Positions 6,561-13,856 of a stretch of DNA of 15,092 bases are shown here, one piece after another. The number at the start of each line of letters is the position of its first letter. Position 1 is the first letter of the stretch. The notes under the pieces were generated by a model. It saw only the letters and a list, made by a program, of their open reading frames with translations, ran no database searches and was not told where the DNA came from. Source of the DNA: an uncultured Collinsella sp. (GTDB lineage Bacteria; Actinomycetota; Coriobacteriia; Coriobacteriales; Coriobacteriaceae); assembly GCA_900551555.1 (NCBI GenBank), contig URWC01000032.1, positions 1-15,092 on the forward strand, read 5' to 3'. Made by a program: the position numbers and the translations under genes.

Positions 6561-6612
6561 GACGAACACCGTCGACACGCGTACGACAACGTTGGGATGT
6601 GAGCATCTCGCT

Positions 6613-6640
6613 GTCTGATAATTAATTATCAGACTGATAA
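6613..6640. promoter_or_regulatory. Perfect 22-bp palindrome plus a third half-site (operator candidate)
   Basis: GTCTGATAATT followed directly by its reverse complement (6613-6634). A third CTGATAA at 6634-6640 makes a second palindrome TTATCAG-A-CTGATAA. The core TGATAAT-TA-ATTATCA resembles the 7-1-7 Fur-family box TGATAATNATTATCA but with a 2-bp centre. It lies about 55 bp upstream of the candidate -35 of the selenium operon and past the modC terminator. Confidence 0.5.
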
Positions 6641-6675
6641 GGTTTAGTCATGTAGAAATCGGCGAACGGCGAAGT

Positions 6676-6711
6676 GAAAACAAAGCGGTCGAGGAATACC
6701 TCCTCGACCGC
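6676..6711 (-). terminator. Intrinsic terminator after modC
   Basis: On the operon strand GCGGTCGAGGA, loop GGTAT, TCCTCGACCGC: a perfect 11-bp stem followed by TTTGTTTTC. It begins 13 nt after the modC stop and separates the mod operon from the selenium operon. Confidence 0.92.
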
Positions 6712-6723
6712 ATCGCACCCGCA

Positions 6724-7794
6724 TTATCGGCAAACGAGATGAATCCTGCTTGCATCAAAATGCATGCGCAGAGTCTCACCCGCCTGCGGCAGCTCTTCCA
6801 CGGGTACACTCACCTTATTCACCTTCCACTGCAGACGCGTGGGCGCATCAGCACGCGGCACGTCCAGCAGCACCAGCCGCTCAAAGCGCGAATCGCTCAC
6901 ACGGGCCACGTGCAAATCGTAGCTGTTGCGACCGCGCTCCGCGCGATTGTCAACATGGAAGTAGCTCGCACGAATACCGAGGTACGTCACGTTATCGGGA
7001 ACCTCATGGCCCACGTTAAAGGTCATGCCCCAGTCCAGGGCTTCAACTTCCTGAGACCCGATCTTGCGCGCCCGGCTTGTGTTCTTGCAGCCCGTCAGGC
7101 GCAGCGCCGCCAGCGTCTGCGGACGGCGGACCACGTCCTCGACGGAGCCGATCTCCTCAACATGCCCGTCGTGCATCACGCAGATGCGCTGGCACAGGCG
7201 GCACGCTTCGTCGATGTCGTGGCTCACGTAGAGCACGGTGCGGTTGCATACATCGAACAGGTCGAGCATGTTTTGCTCAAGCGCGCTCTTGAGATACGCA
7301 TCGAGCGCGCTCATGGGCTCGTCGAACATAAAAATGCCCGGATGCGCCGCCACCATACGGGCAAGCGCCACGCGTTGCTGCTGCCCGCCCGAGAGTCGCG
7401 CGGGGTAGCGATCGACAAAATCGGCCAGACCGAAAATGCCCAAATAGCGCTCGGCGAGCTTTTTGCGCGCGGCGGCGTCGCCAGCATCCTTTACACCGGC
7501 GCATACGTTATCGGCCACCGTCATGTTGGGAAACAGCTGATAGTTTTGAAACAACAGGGCGCATTTTCGCTCCTGGGGTGACAGGTTGATGCCAGCCGCC
7601 GAGTCAAAAAAGGTCACGCCGTTGACGACGATCTTGCCCTCGTCGGGCGTCTCCACGCCGGCAATGCAGCGCAGCGTGCAGCTCTTGCCGCAGCCCGAGG
7701 CACCAAGCAGCGCCACACGCTCCTCGCCGGCCTCAAGCTGCATATCGAGCATAAACCCCGGATAGCGCTTTTTTATGTCCAGAACGAGTGACAT
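6724..7794 (-). CDS. modC: Molybdate/tungstate ABC transporter ATP-binding protein ModC
   Basis: The 356-residue ATPase powers oxyanion uptake. Walker A GASGCGKS is at 31-38, Q-loop LLFQNYQLFPN near 80-90, signature LSGGQQQR at 134-141, Walker B IFMFDEP at 154-160 and switch His in SHD at 192. The C-terminal 130 residues or so fit the regulatory TOBE/MOP-like extension seen in ModC, ending in an FDASRIHLVCR-type strand. The length matches ModC. The start is 3 nt after the modB stop, with GGAGG inside the modB end. Last gene of modABC, before a strong terminator. A sulfate or other oxyanion ATPase is the alternative, but ModA/ModB and the moeA-mogA genes nearby favour Mo/W. Confidence 0.92.
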   Translation of the reverse strand: MSLVLDIKKRYPGFMLDMQLEAGEERVALLGASGCGKSCTLRCIAGVETPDEGKIVVNGVTFFDSAAGINLSPQERKCALLFQNYQLFPNMTVADNVCAGVKDAGDAAARKKLAERYLGIFGLADFVDRYPARLSGGQQQRVALARMVAAHPGIFMFDEPMSALDAYLKSALEQNMLDLFDVCNRTVLYVSHDIDEACRLCQRICVMHDGHVEEIGSVEDVVRRPQTLAALRLTGCKNTSRARKIGSQEVEALDWGMTFNVGHEVPDNVTYLGIRASYFHVDNRAERGRNSYDLHVARVSDSRFERLVLLDVPRADAPTRLQWKVNKVSVPVEELPQAGETLRMHFDASRIHLVCR

Positions 7795-7797
7795 GGC

Positions 7798-9240
7798 CTA
7801 TCGACCTCCCTGCATAGCGGGCTCATCGCGCATGAGCTCGGCCAGTGCCTCGCGATCGATACGCAAGGCATCACCGCCCGCCGGGTCGAGTGAATCGCCC
7901 TGTCCGGCGAGATCTTTGGCCTGCTTACGTTCCGCACGGGAAAGGCCACGCTCGCGGTATTTTTGCGAATGCGCCGTGTACATGTTGATGAACAGGATGA
8001 CTAGGAAGCTGAACGCTATTACGACCACGACCCAAAAGAGGGCCACCGACGTATTGCCGCCCATCCATTCAAAGTAAATCGCAATGGGAATGGTCTGCGT
8101 AATACCGGCATAGTTGCCCGCAAAGAACAGGGTGCAGCCAAACTCGCCCATGGCGCGGGCAAAGGCGAGCACCGTGCCGGCGGCAATCGAGGGCCAGCCG
8201 AGCGGCATCATGAGTTTGGTGAAGATGCGTCGCTCGGACCAGCCCAGCGTGCGCGCCGCATCGAGCATTTGCGTGTCGAGGCTCTCAAAGGCGCCGAGCG
8301 CCGTACGGTAGACCAGGGGAAACGATACCACCACGGCAGAGATCACCGCCGCCGGCCACGTAAAGACAATCGAGACGCCGTGCGCGATAAGCCACTGGCC
8401 CACCCCGGTCGAGCGGCCAAACAGCATAAGGAGCAGAAAGCCGCAGACCGTGGGCGGCAACACCATGGGGATGGTAAAGACCGAGTCGAGCAGGCCCTTG
8501 ATGCGACTCGAGGTGCCCATGGTCTTCCACGCGGCAAACAGGCCCAGCGCAAAGGAGATCAGCAGGGCAAGGCCGCTCGTTTTAATGGACACCCAAAACG
8601 GTCGGTAGTCGATGCCGCCCAATAAGGAGGCCAGAGAGGTCAAGGGCCCCTGCTCATCCCACAACACGACAGACGATGCTTCTACCATTTGAGCGCTATC
8701 AAGCCAACGCGCGCCGCCTTTGGCATCACCCGAGGCTGATGCAATCACCACATAGCGGTCCCCATCCGCACCGCGCTCGTCAAAGCCATAGGTATACCCG
8801 CCGGCATCAAACGTTGTTTCCGCCGTGACATACCAAGGAAGATCCACGTCCCCTAGCTGCGCACCTCCCATACAGTTTGCGCTGTCGAGCTCACAGACGA
8901 GGGCCTTGAGACCCGATACGCACTCGTTGTTCTGCGGATCCAATCCATACCTCTCGATCGCCTTGGGCGATATCCACACCACAACGCGATCGGCAGCAGG
9001 CGCCACTACAAGGTCCACGTCCTCGTCAACGGGAAACCGGTAGCCCTCAGGCTGGCCCTCCATGGCACGAGCGGTCCCCTTGGCCAACCGCTCAAAACCC
9101 TCGATCCCATAGGAAAGCCCATGAGCAGTCGCAGCAACCTGGGCCCCGTCCTCAGCGTCCCCAGCAAACGCAAATCCCGGCACCCAGCAAAGCGCGAAGG
9201 TCAAAGCACAGGCGACAAGGATGCGGAATCTATTAAGCAC
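7798..9240 (-). CDS. modB: Molybdate/tungstate ABC permease ModB with an extra N-terminal extracytoplasmic domain
   Basis: Residues 214-425 are the ModB permease: about five membrane helices and the EAA loop that docks with ModC (ESLDTQMLDAARTLGWSERRIF... at about 319-350), with DSVFTIPMVLPPTVCGF typical of ModB. Unlike the usual 225-residue ModB, the protein is 480 residues. It begins with a signal-like hydrophobic segment (about 6-26, ending AFAGDA), followed by an extracytoplasmic domain of about 185 residues with cysteines 107, 116 and 123 and no family I recognise. A charged cytoplasmic tail of about 55 residues follows. I chose the GTG at 9240, which has TTGGAG upstream and gives a clean signal sequence; the frame is open back to a GTG at 9309. 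It lies 68 nt after modA. Confidence 0.9.
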   Translation of the reverse strand: MLNRFRILVACALTFALCWVPGFAFAGDAEDGAQVAATAHGLSYGIEGFERLAKGTARAMEGQPEGYRFPVDEDVDLVVAPAADRVVVWISPKAIERYGLDPQNNECVSGLKALVCELDSANCMGGAQLGDVDLPWYVTAETTFDAGGYTYGFDERGADGDRYVVIASASGDAKGGARWLDSAQMVEASSVVLWDEQGPLTSLASLLGGIDYRPFWVSIKTSGLALLISFALGLFAAWKTMGTSSRIKGLLDSVFTIPMVLPPTVCGFLLLMLFGRSTGVGQWLIAHGVSIVFTWPAAVISAVVVSFPLVYRTALGAFESLDTQMLDAARTLGWSERRIFTKLMMPLGWPSIAAGTVLAFARAMGEFGCTLFFAGNYAGITQTIPIAIYFEWMGGNTSVALFWVVVVIAFSFLVILFINMYTAHSQKYRERGLSRAERKQAKDLAGQGDSLDPAGGDALRIDREALAELMRDEPAMQGGR

Positions 9241-9308
9241 GAAAAGCTCCAAGCGAATATAAGGACGGAGTGAGACACAAAACGATGGAATTATCGCGCC
9301 AAGCCGCA

Positions 9309-10181
9309 CTACGCGGAAAGCTCAAAGCCGTACTTAGCCCAAATCTTCTGAGCCTTCCTGTTGGACAGACAGAAGTCGATGAACGCCTTGGCTTCGTCGG
9401 CGTGCTCAGAGCTCTCGGCAACGGCACCCGGATACACGATGGGCTTGTGCGAATCCTCGGGACACACAAAGGCCTCCTCGATGCCGTCGTAGCGGAAGAT
9501 ATCGGAGCTGTAGACAAAGCCGGCCACGCAGTCGCCCGTGGACACATAGGCGGCGGCGGTACCAACTTTGTCGGCCAGGGCCACCTTTTCGGCGATCTCG
9601 GGCGCATACTCGCCGTCGTCGCCCTCGGTGCCGGTGTAGAGGCCCACGGAAGCCAGCGCCTGGTTGGCGTACTTGCCGGCGGGGACGGTCTTGGCGTCGC
9701 CAATGGCGATCTTACCGTCCAGGTTCGCGACGTCGGCGATGGCCTCGACCTTGGTGTCGGAGCCCTCGGCGCGAATGATCACGAGATCGTTGACGAACAT
9801 GTCCTCGCGGGTATCGGCATCGACGAGCTCAGCGGTCTCGGCGTCATCCATGGTGCCCTTGGAAGCGGTGATGAGCACGTCGACGGCAGCGCCGGCCTTC
9901 ATCTGCTCGACGAGGTCGCCAGACGCCTTAAACTGCGTGTCGGCAAACGTGGTGCCGGTCTGCTCGGTGTAAAGCTCCTGAACCTCCGGCAGAGCCTTCT
10001 CGAGCGAGTTGGCGGCAAAGACCTGCAGCTCGACAGCTTTCTTGGAAGATGCCTTAGCAGAACCGGCATCGGATCCGGCCGGCTCGGACGTCTTGCTGCC
10101 CGAACAGCCGGCAAGACCAAGGCCGGCAGCGGCGACAGCAGAAAGCGAAACGAATCCGCGGCGTGAAACCATATCGAACAT
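9309..10181 (-). CDS. modA: Molybdate/tungstate-binding lipoprotein ModA
   Basis: Solute-binding protein that captures molybdate or tungstate outside the membrane. The 290 residues start MFDMVSRRGF. The twin-arginine SRRGFVSL and lipobox GLAGC (C26) suggest a Tat-exported lipoprotein. After a Ser/Ala-rich linker the mature domain begins ELQVFAANSLEKALPEV, the ModA first strand with its serine ligand, and has FKASGDLVEQMKAGAAVDVLITAS, also typical. The ATG at 10181 has AAAGGG 6 nt upstream. First gene of modABC, with a promoter containing a perfect TATAAT. Sequence alone cannot tell molybdate from tungstate. Confidence 0.93.
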   Translation of the reverse strand: MFDMVSRRGFVSLSAVAAAGLGLAGCSGSKTSEPAGSDAGSAKASSKKAVELQVFAANSLEKALPEVQELYTEQTGTTFADTQFKASGDLVEQMKAGAAVDVLITASKGTMDDAETAELVDADTREDMFVNDLVIIRAEGSDTKVEAIADVANLDGKIAIGDAKTVPAGKYANQALASVGLYTGTEGDDGEYAPEIAEKVALADKVGTAAAYVSTGDCVAGFVYSSDIFRYDGIEEAFVCPEDSHKPIVYPGAVAESSEHADEAKAFIDFCLSNRKAQKIWAKYGFELSA

Positions 10182-10241
10182 ATTCAACCCTTTCGGATCT
10201 TGTGCCCGGGTACCCCACCGCGGGCTTTAATCTGCAATCAG

Positions 10242-10294
10242 ATTATACTTCTGCGCGAATAATGAAAGTGAGAAATTATTCTCGTCAGAGAATA
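10242..10294 (-). promoter_or_regulatory. modABC promoter with clustered GAGAA operator-like repeats
   Basis: On the operon strand a perfect -10 TATAAT (10242-10247) has only a weak -35 (CACTTT) at 17 nt. Just upstream lie GAGAA-ATTA-TTCTC (10270-10283) and TATTCTC-GTCA-GAGAATA (10277-10294), which share a half-site, giving three alternating GAGAA units. This would place a regulator at or above the -35. It does not match the ModE consensus I know (CGATATAT arms). Confidence 0.6.
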
Positions 10295-10333
10295 TAGTTT
10301 CGAATTACCGTGCACCTCGGCGTCGCTTCGGCG

Positions 10334-10371
10334 GAAAACAAAGGCGGAGCAGCCGTTCAGGTCGCCCCGCC
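10334..10371 (-). terminator. Intrinsic terminator after mogA
   Basis: On the operon strand GGCGGGGCGACC, loop TGAAC, GGCTGCTCCGCC pairs over 12 positions with one mismatch and two G-U pairs, then TTTGTTTTCC. It begins 13 nt past the mogA stop and ends the moeA-mogA unit. Confidence 0.85.
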
Positions 10372-10384
10372 GCAGGTAAACCGC

Positions 10385-10864
10385 TTAGTTGGTATGTCCG
10401 CCGCCCGCTGTCATCTGAGCCGCATGCTCCAGCTGGTCTGCTATGGCCTCCCAGCTTTCGCGGGCGGCCTTCGTAGAACCGGGAAAGTTTACGACAAGTG
10501 TATGACCTCGTTGCATGCAAATAGCGCGCGAGAGCATAGCGCGGCGCGTCTTGGTCATCGAATACGCACGGATTGCCTCGGCAATACCCGGCACATCGCG
10601 GTCACAGACGGCACGCGTCGCCTCGGGTGTTACGTCGCGCATCGAAAGCCCCGTGCCGCCGCAGGTGAGCACGACATTGGCGTGGCACTCATCGGCGGCT
10701 TCCGCAATGGCATCACCGATCTCGCTGACGTCGTCACGCACGACCACATGCGAGGCGACCGTCCAGCCCTGTGCCACGATAAGCTCCCCGAGCGCAGCAC
10801 CCGCCTCGTCCTGGGCAAGATCGCGCGTATCCGAGCACGTCACAATCGAAATCTTCAACTCCAT
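10385..10864 (-). CDS. mogA: Molybdopterin adenylyltransferase, MogA/MoaB family
   Basis: MogA-type enzymes adenylate molybdopterin so that MoeA can insert molybdenum. The 159-residue protein has the family signatures TCSDTRDLAQDEAG at 9-22, LTCGGTGLSMRDVTPEAT at 66-83 (MPT-binding GGTG) and NFPGSTKAARESW near 125-140. The ATG at 10864 follows AGGAGG 6 nt upstream; the longer frame back to 10993 only overlaps moeA antiparallel frames and has no site. It starts 10 nt after the moeA stop, so the two are cotranscribed. Standing MogA and MoaB homologues cannot be separated reliably by sequence; the single-domain size fits either. Confidence 0.9.
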   Translation of the reverse strand: MELKISIVTCSDTRDLAQDEAGAALGELIVAQGWTVASHVVVRDDVSEIGDAIAEAADECHANVVLTCGGTGLSMRDVTPEATRAVCDRDVPGIAEAIRAYSMTKTRRAMLSRAICMQRGHTLVVNFPGSTKAARESWEAIADQLEHAAQMTAGGGHTN

Positions 10865-10874
10865 AGCATTCCTC

Positions 10875-12137
10875 CTATAGCACCGTGCCCTCAGGCAGGT
10901 CGACACGCACGACATCCACGACGTCGCCCGCCGCAAGGTCGCACGGTCCTTCGTGAATACGCAACAGGCAGTTCGCACGCTGCATGGTTCCAAGCAGCGC
11001 CGAATTCTGCGTCTTGGCCTCGGTCACCAACAACTCACCGGTCTCGGGGTCGCGCAAAACCGTGGCGCGATCGAAGAAGCGGCGATGCTGTCGCTTTTTC
11101 ACGCTATGCGTGAGCGTCGCCTGCTGCACGGGACGCGCACCCTCGGCAAAGCCGCGCATCTTGCGAATCGCCGGACGGGCGAGCATCTCAAAGCCCACAT
11201 ACGCCGCGGCAGGATTGCCTGAAAGCCCCAGGTAGGGCTTACCCCCGAGCAAGCCAAACGTGATAGCCTTGCCCGGACGCATCGAGATGCGGTCGAAGAG
11301 CACCTCGCCCTCGCGATGGACCAGTGCCGTCACATAGTCGTAGTCGCCCGCCGAGGCACCGCCGCTCGTAATGACAAAATCGCACTCCTGCACGGCACGA
11401 TGCACCAGCTCGGCAATCGCCTGCTCATCATCGGGCGCAATGCCGTAGAACACGGGCTCGGCGCCGGCATCGAGTGCCTCGGCCATCAGCGCCGAAGAGT
11501 TGGAATCGCGAATCTGACCGCGCGCCGGTACCTTACTCGGTGCGACCAGTTCCGTGCCCAGCGAGATAATGCCCACACGTGGGGCAGCGTGCACCTTCAC
11601 GCTCGCATATCCGGCGCTTGCCAACAGACCCGCGCCCGCCGGAGCCACGACCTCGCCGGCGTGCATCACAACATCGCCGGCATGGGCCTCCTCGGCGGCA
11701 GAGCGAACGTTCTCCCCCACCTTGGCCGGCGCCGAGAACCTCACACGCGAGCCCTCGTTGCCGTCACCGTCAAGCACATCGACGATCTCGTACTTCACAA
11801 CGGCATCGGCACCTTCGGGTACCGGCGCGCCCGTCATGATGCGGACCGTCTCGCCCGCGCCGATTGCGCCCTCAAACACATGGCCCGCGGCCTCGTGTCC
11901 GATAACGTCGAGCGTCACCGGCGCCTCGCCAGATGCCTGCGCCAAGTCCGCCGAGCGCACGGCATATCCGTCCATAGCGCTGTTGGCAAACGGCGAGATG
12001 TCGATATCGGCCACCGCGTCCTCGGCCAAGGGAAGACCGGCGGCCTGCCACACGGGAATCTCGATGAGATCCGTCGGAGCAACGTGCGACAGGACAATCG
12101 ACTGCGCGTCCTCCAGTGGAATGAGTTTCTCTGCCAT
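10875..12137 (-). CDS. moeA: Molybdopterin molybdenumtransferase MoeA
   Basis: Inserts molybdate into adenylated molybdopterin to give active Mo cofactor. The 420 residues show the MoeA order: an N-terminal SAMDGYAV at 53-60, MTGAPVPEGADAVVKYE at 101-117, the MogA-like domain with SLGTELV at 192-198, ITSGGASAGDYDYV at 256-269, SMRPGKAITFG at 285-295 and LSGNPAAAYVGFE at 305-317, then a C-terminal barrel domain. The start is the ATG at 12137, with GAGG 5 nt upstream. It heads a two-gene unit with mogA and is divergent from the CLC gene. moaA, moaC, moaD, moaE and moeB are not in the window. Confidence 0.95.
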   Translation of the reverse strand: MAEKLIPLEDAQSIVLSHVAPTDLIEIPVWQAAGLPLAEDAVADIDISPFANSAMDGYAVRSADLAQASGEAPVTLDVIGHEAAGHVFEGAIGAGETVRIMTGAPVPEGADAVVKYEIVDVLDGDGNEGSRVRFSAPAKVGENVRSAAEEAHAGDVVMHAGEVVAPAGAGLLASAGYASVKVHAAPRVGIISLGTELVAPSKVPARGQIRDSNSSALMAEALDAGAEPVFYGIAPDDEQAIAELVHRAVQECDFVITSGGASAGDYDYVTALVHREGEVLFDRISMRPGKAITFGLLGGKPYLGLSGNPAAAYVGFEMLARPAIRKMRGFAEGARPVQQATLTHSVKKRQHRRFFDRATVLRDPETGELLVTEAKTQNSALLGTMQRANCLLRIHEGPCDLAAGDVVDVVRVDLPEGTVL

Positions 12138-12347
12138 ATGCACCTCTTAATGCCACGGCGCACAACAGGGGCGCCGATTCTTTATGCTTTTCTCAGTATA
12201 ATCCCCCGATGCACGGCCGCGACTCGGCCTGTACCCGCAAATACACCTGTCGGTTGCAGGCCGCGAAACAGAATGGAAACCAACCCACCGGCTCGTCGCG
12301 TTTACCGCGTTTTATAATGCTTGCGTTGCAACCTAAAAGAGGAACGT
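12138..12347. promoter_or_regulatory. Divergent intergenic region between moeA and the CLC gene
   Basis: For the plus strand, TATAAT at 12313-12318 would start transcription near 12325, leaving a 23-nt leader; its -35 is poor. For moeA, TATACT on the minus strand (12195-12200) is a possible -10, again with a poor -35. Between them, CGGCCTGTA and TGCAGGCCG form an inverted repeat with a 21-nt spacer at about 12225-12263. The short plus leader leaves no room for a fluoride riboswitch and I see none. I also see no Moco riboswitch. Confidence 0.4.
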
Positions 12348-13769
12348 ATGGCTCATAACGACAAAACCGAAAGCGCAAACGAAACGCAGGATCATTCCCA
12401 GCCGCTCGACGACGGCGGCTTTTTCTCCCTGAACGACGTCATCATGGCAGGCAGACATCAGCTCACTCGCTCCGAGCATCTCTTAGCTGCCGACACGCGC
12501 CGCAACGTCCGCAACCTACTCGTGAGCGCCAAGTTGCTCGTGCTCGTCGTCACCGTATCGCTCGCCATGGGCGTTGCCGCTTGGGCGTTTTTGGCCTCGT
12601 TGAATATCGCGACTGACTATCGCGAGCACCATGCGTGGATTTACGCGCTGCTTCCCGTTGTGGGCGTTGCCACCGCATGGGTGTACAAAAACCACGGTCT
12701 TGCCGCCAAACGCGGTAACAACCTGGTCATCGACTCCGCTCTGGGCACACGCCTCATCCATATGCGCATGGCCGTCCTCACCTTCGTCTGCTCCACGCTC
12801 ACGCACCTCACCGGCGGATCGGCCGGTCGTGAGGGAGCTGCGGTGCAGATTGGCGGCACCATCGCCAGCAACATCTCGAGCCTCGCCCACCTCAAAAAGC
12901 ATGACCACCACGACCTCATGCTCGCCGGCATCTCGTCGGCCTTTGGCGCCGTATTCGGCTCGCCCCTTGCCGGGGCTTTCTTTGGCATGGAGATGTGCTT
13001 TATCGGCAAGATCGACTACACCGCGGGCATCTACTGCCTGGTCGCCTCGTTTACCGGCTACTTTACATCACTCGCCCTAGGTACCGAGTACGAGGCGAAT
13101 GTCATCGCCAGCGTTCCCAACATGACACCACGGACGGTTGTCATCGTTGTTATCAGCGCCATTATCTTCGGTCTGACGGCACGCCTCTTTGCCTGGTCAG
13201 TTCGAACCGTCAAGAGCCTGTACGGTCGCTTTATCACCAATTACCTCGTTCGCGCACTCATAGGCGCACTCGTGGTTTTGGCCGCCTATGCCCTTCTCGA
13301 CGCCTGGGACTACGCCGGCCTTTCCACGTGGCTTTCCGGCGCCGGATTTGCCGGCAACACCACCCTGGCAGACGCAGCCATCAAGTTGGTCGTCACAGCG
13401 CTTACCCTGGGTGCGGGCTTCCAAGGCGGCGAGGTCACGCCCCTGTTTGGCATCGGTGCGGCGCTCGGCGGCTGGATCGGTTGCCTCGTCGGAATCGACC
13501 CCAGTTTTCTGGCGGCTCTCGGCATGCTCGGCGTGTTCTGTGCCGGCCTCAACGTGCCCATCACCACCTGCATGATGGCCATCGACCTGTTCCACGGCAC
13601 GGCAGCCGGGTTCTTTGTCATCGTGGCCTTTATCAGCTATCTAACTGCCGGACACCGCGGCGTGTACCCCGCCCAGCGCATCATCTCGCCCAAGCGCCGT
13701 TCGCTTATTGTGGATGAGGGCGGTACGGTAGCGGATGCTATCGAGCGCCACAACGACCTGATAGAGTAG
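12348..13769 (+). CDS. CLC-family anion channel / proton-coupled antiporter
   Basis: A 473-residue membrane protein of the CLC family with about ten or more hydrophobic segments from residue 55 on. Diagnostic stretches are GSAGREGAAVQIGG with the gating glutamate at about E162, GSPLAGAFFGMEM near 205, and GAGFQGGEVTPLFGIGAALGG near 355-375. The Cl-selective GSGIP motif is replaced by RGNNLVID (about 122-129), a feature I associate with fluoride-type or atypical CLCs. Retention of the gate glutamate points to a H+-coupled antiporter. The ATG at 12348 has AGAGGA 4 nt upstream. There is no C-terminal CBS pair. Ion specificity is open: chloride is the default, fluoride is possible. Confidence 0.9.
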   Translation: MAHNDKTESANETQDHSQPLDDGGFFSLNDVIMAGRHQLTRSEHLLAADTRRNVRNLLVSAKLLVLVVTVSLAMGVAAWAFLASLNIATDYREHHAWIYALLPVVGVATAWVYKNHGLAAKRGNNLVIDSALGTRLIHMRMAVLTFVCSTLTHLTGGSAGREGAAVQIGGTIASNISSLAHLKKHDHHDLMLAGISSAFGAVFGSPLAGAFFGMEMCFIGKIDYTAGIYCLVASFTGYFTSLALGTEYEANVIASVPNMTPRTVVIVVISAIIFGLTARLFAWSVRTVKSLYGRFITNYLVRALIGALVVLAAYALLDAWDYAGLSTWLSGAGFAGNTTLADAAIKLVVTALTLGAGFQGGEVTPLFGIGAALGGWIGCLVGIDPSFLAALGMLGVFCAGLNVPITTCMMAIDLFHGTAAGFFVIVAFISYLTAGHRGVYPAQRIISPKRRSLIVDEGGTVADAIERHNDLIE

Positions 13770-13856
13770 ACGTAAGTATTCGACGTGCAGCCACAATCGG
13801 GGGCAATTCGACCTGAGCGCGACCGCACCGTCACGTCATACGCCGGGAGTCGCCCC

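Noticed and set aside
3591..6618. Two long plus-strand frames (420 and 575 codons) whose N-termini share a VLWYASDGL segment
   Set aside because: The shared segment is the 88-bp duplicated element read through; the rest is antisense to the dehydratase-like genes. Differences between the copies follow stem pairing better than codon positions.
11316..12317. 333-codon plus-strand frame
   Set aside because: Antisense to moeA, Arg/His-rich, no ribosome site and no domain.
12138..12347. Fluoride or Moco riboswitch upstream of the CLC or moeA gene
   Set aside because: No conserved fluoride-aptamer GGCGATGG-type core is visible, the likely plus leader is only about 23 nt, and the inverted repeat near moeA lies upstream of its candidate -10.
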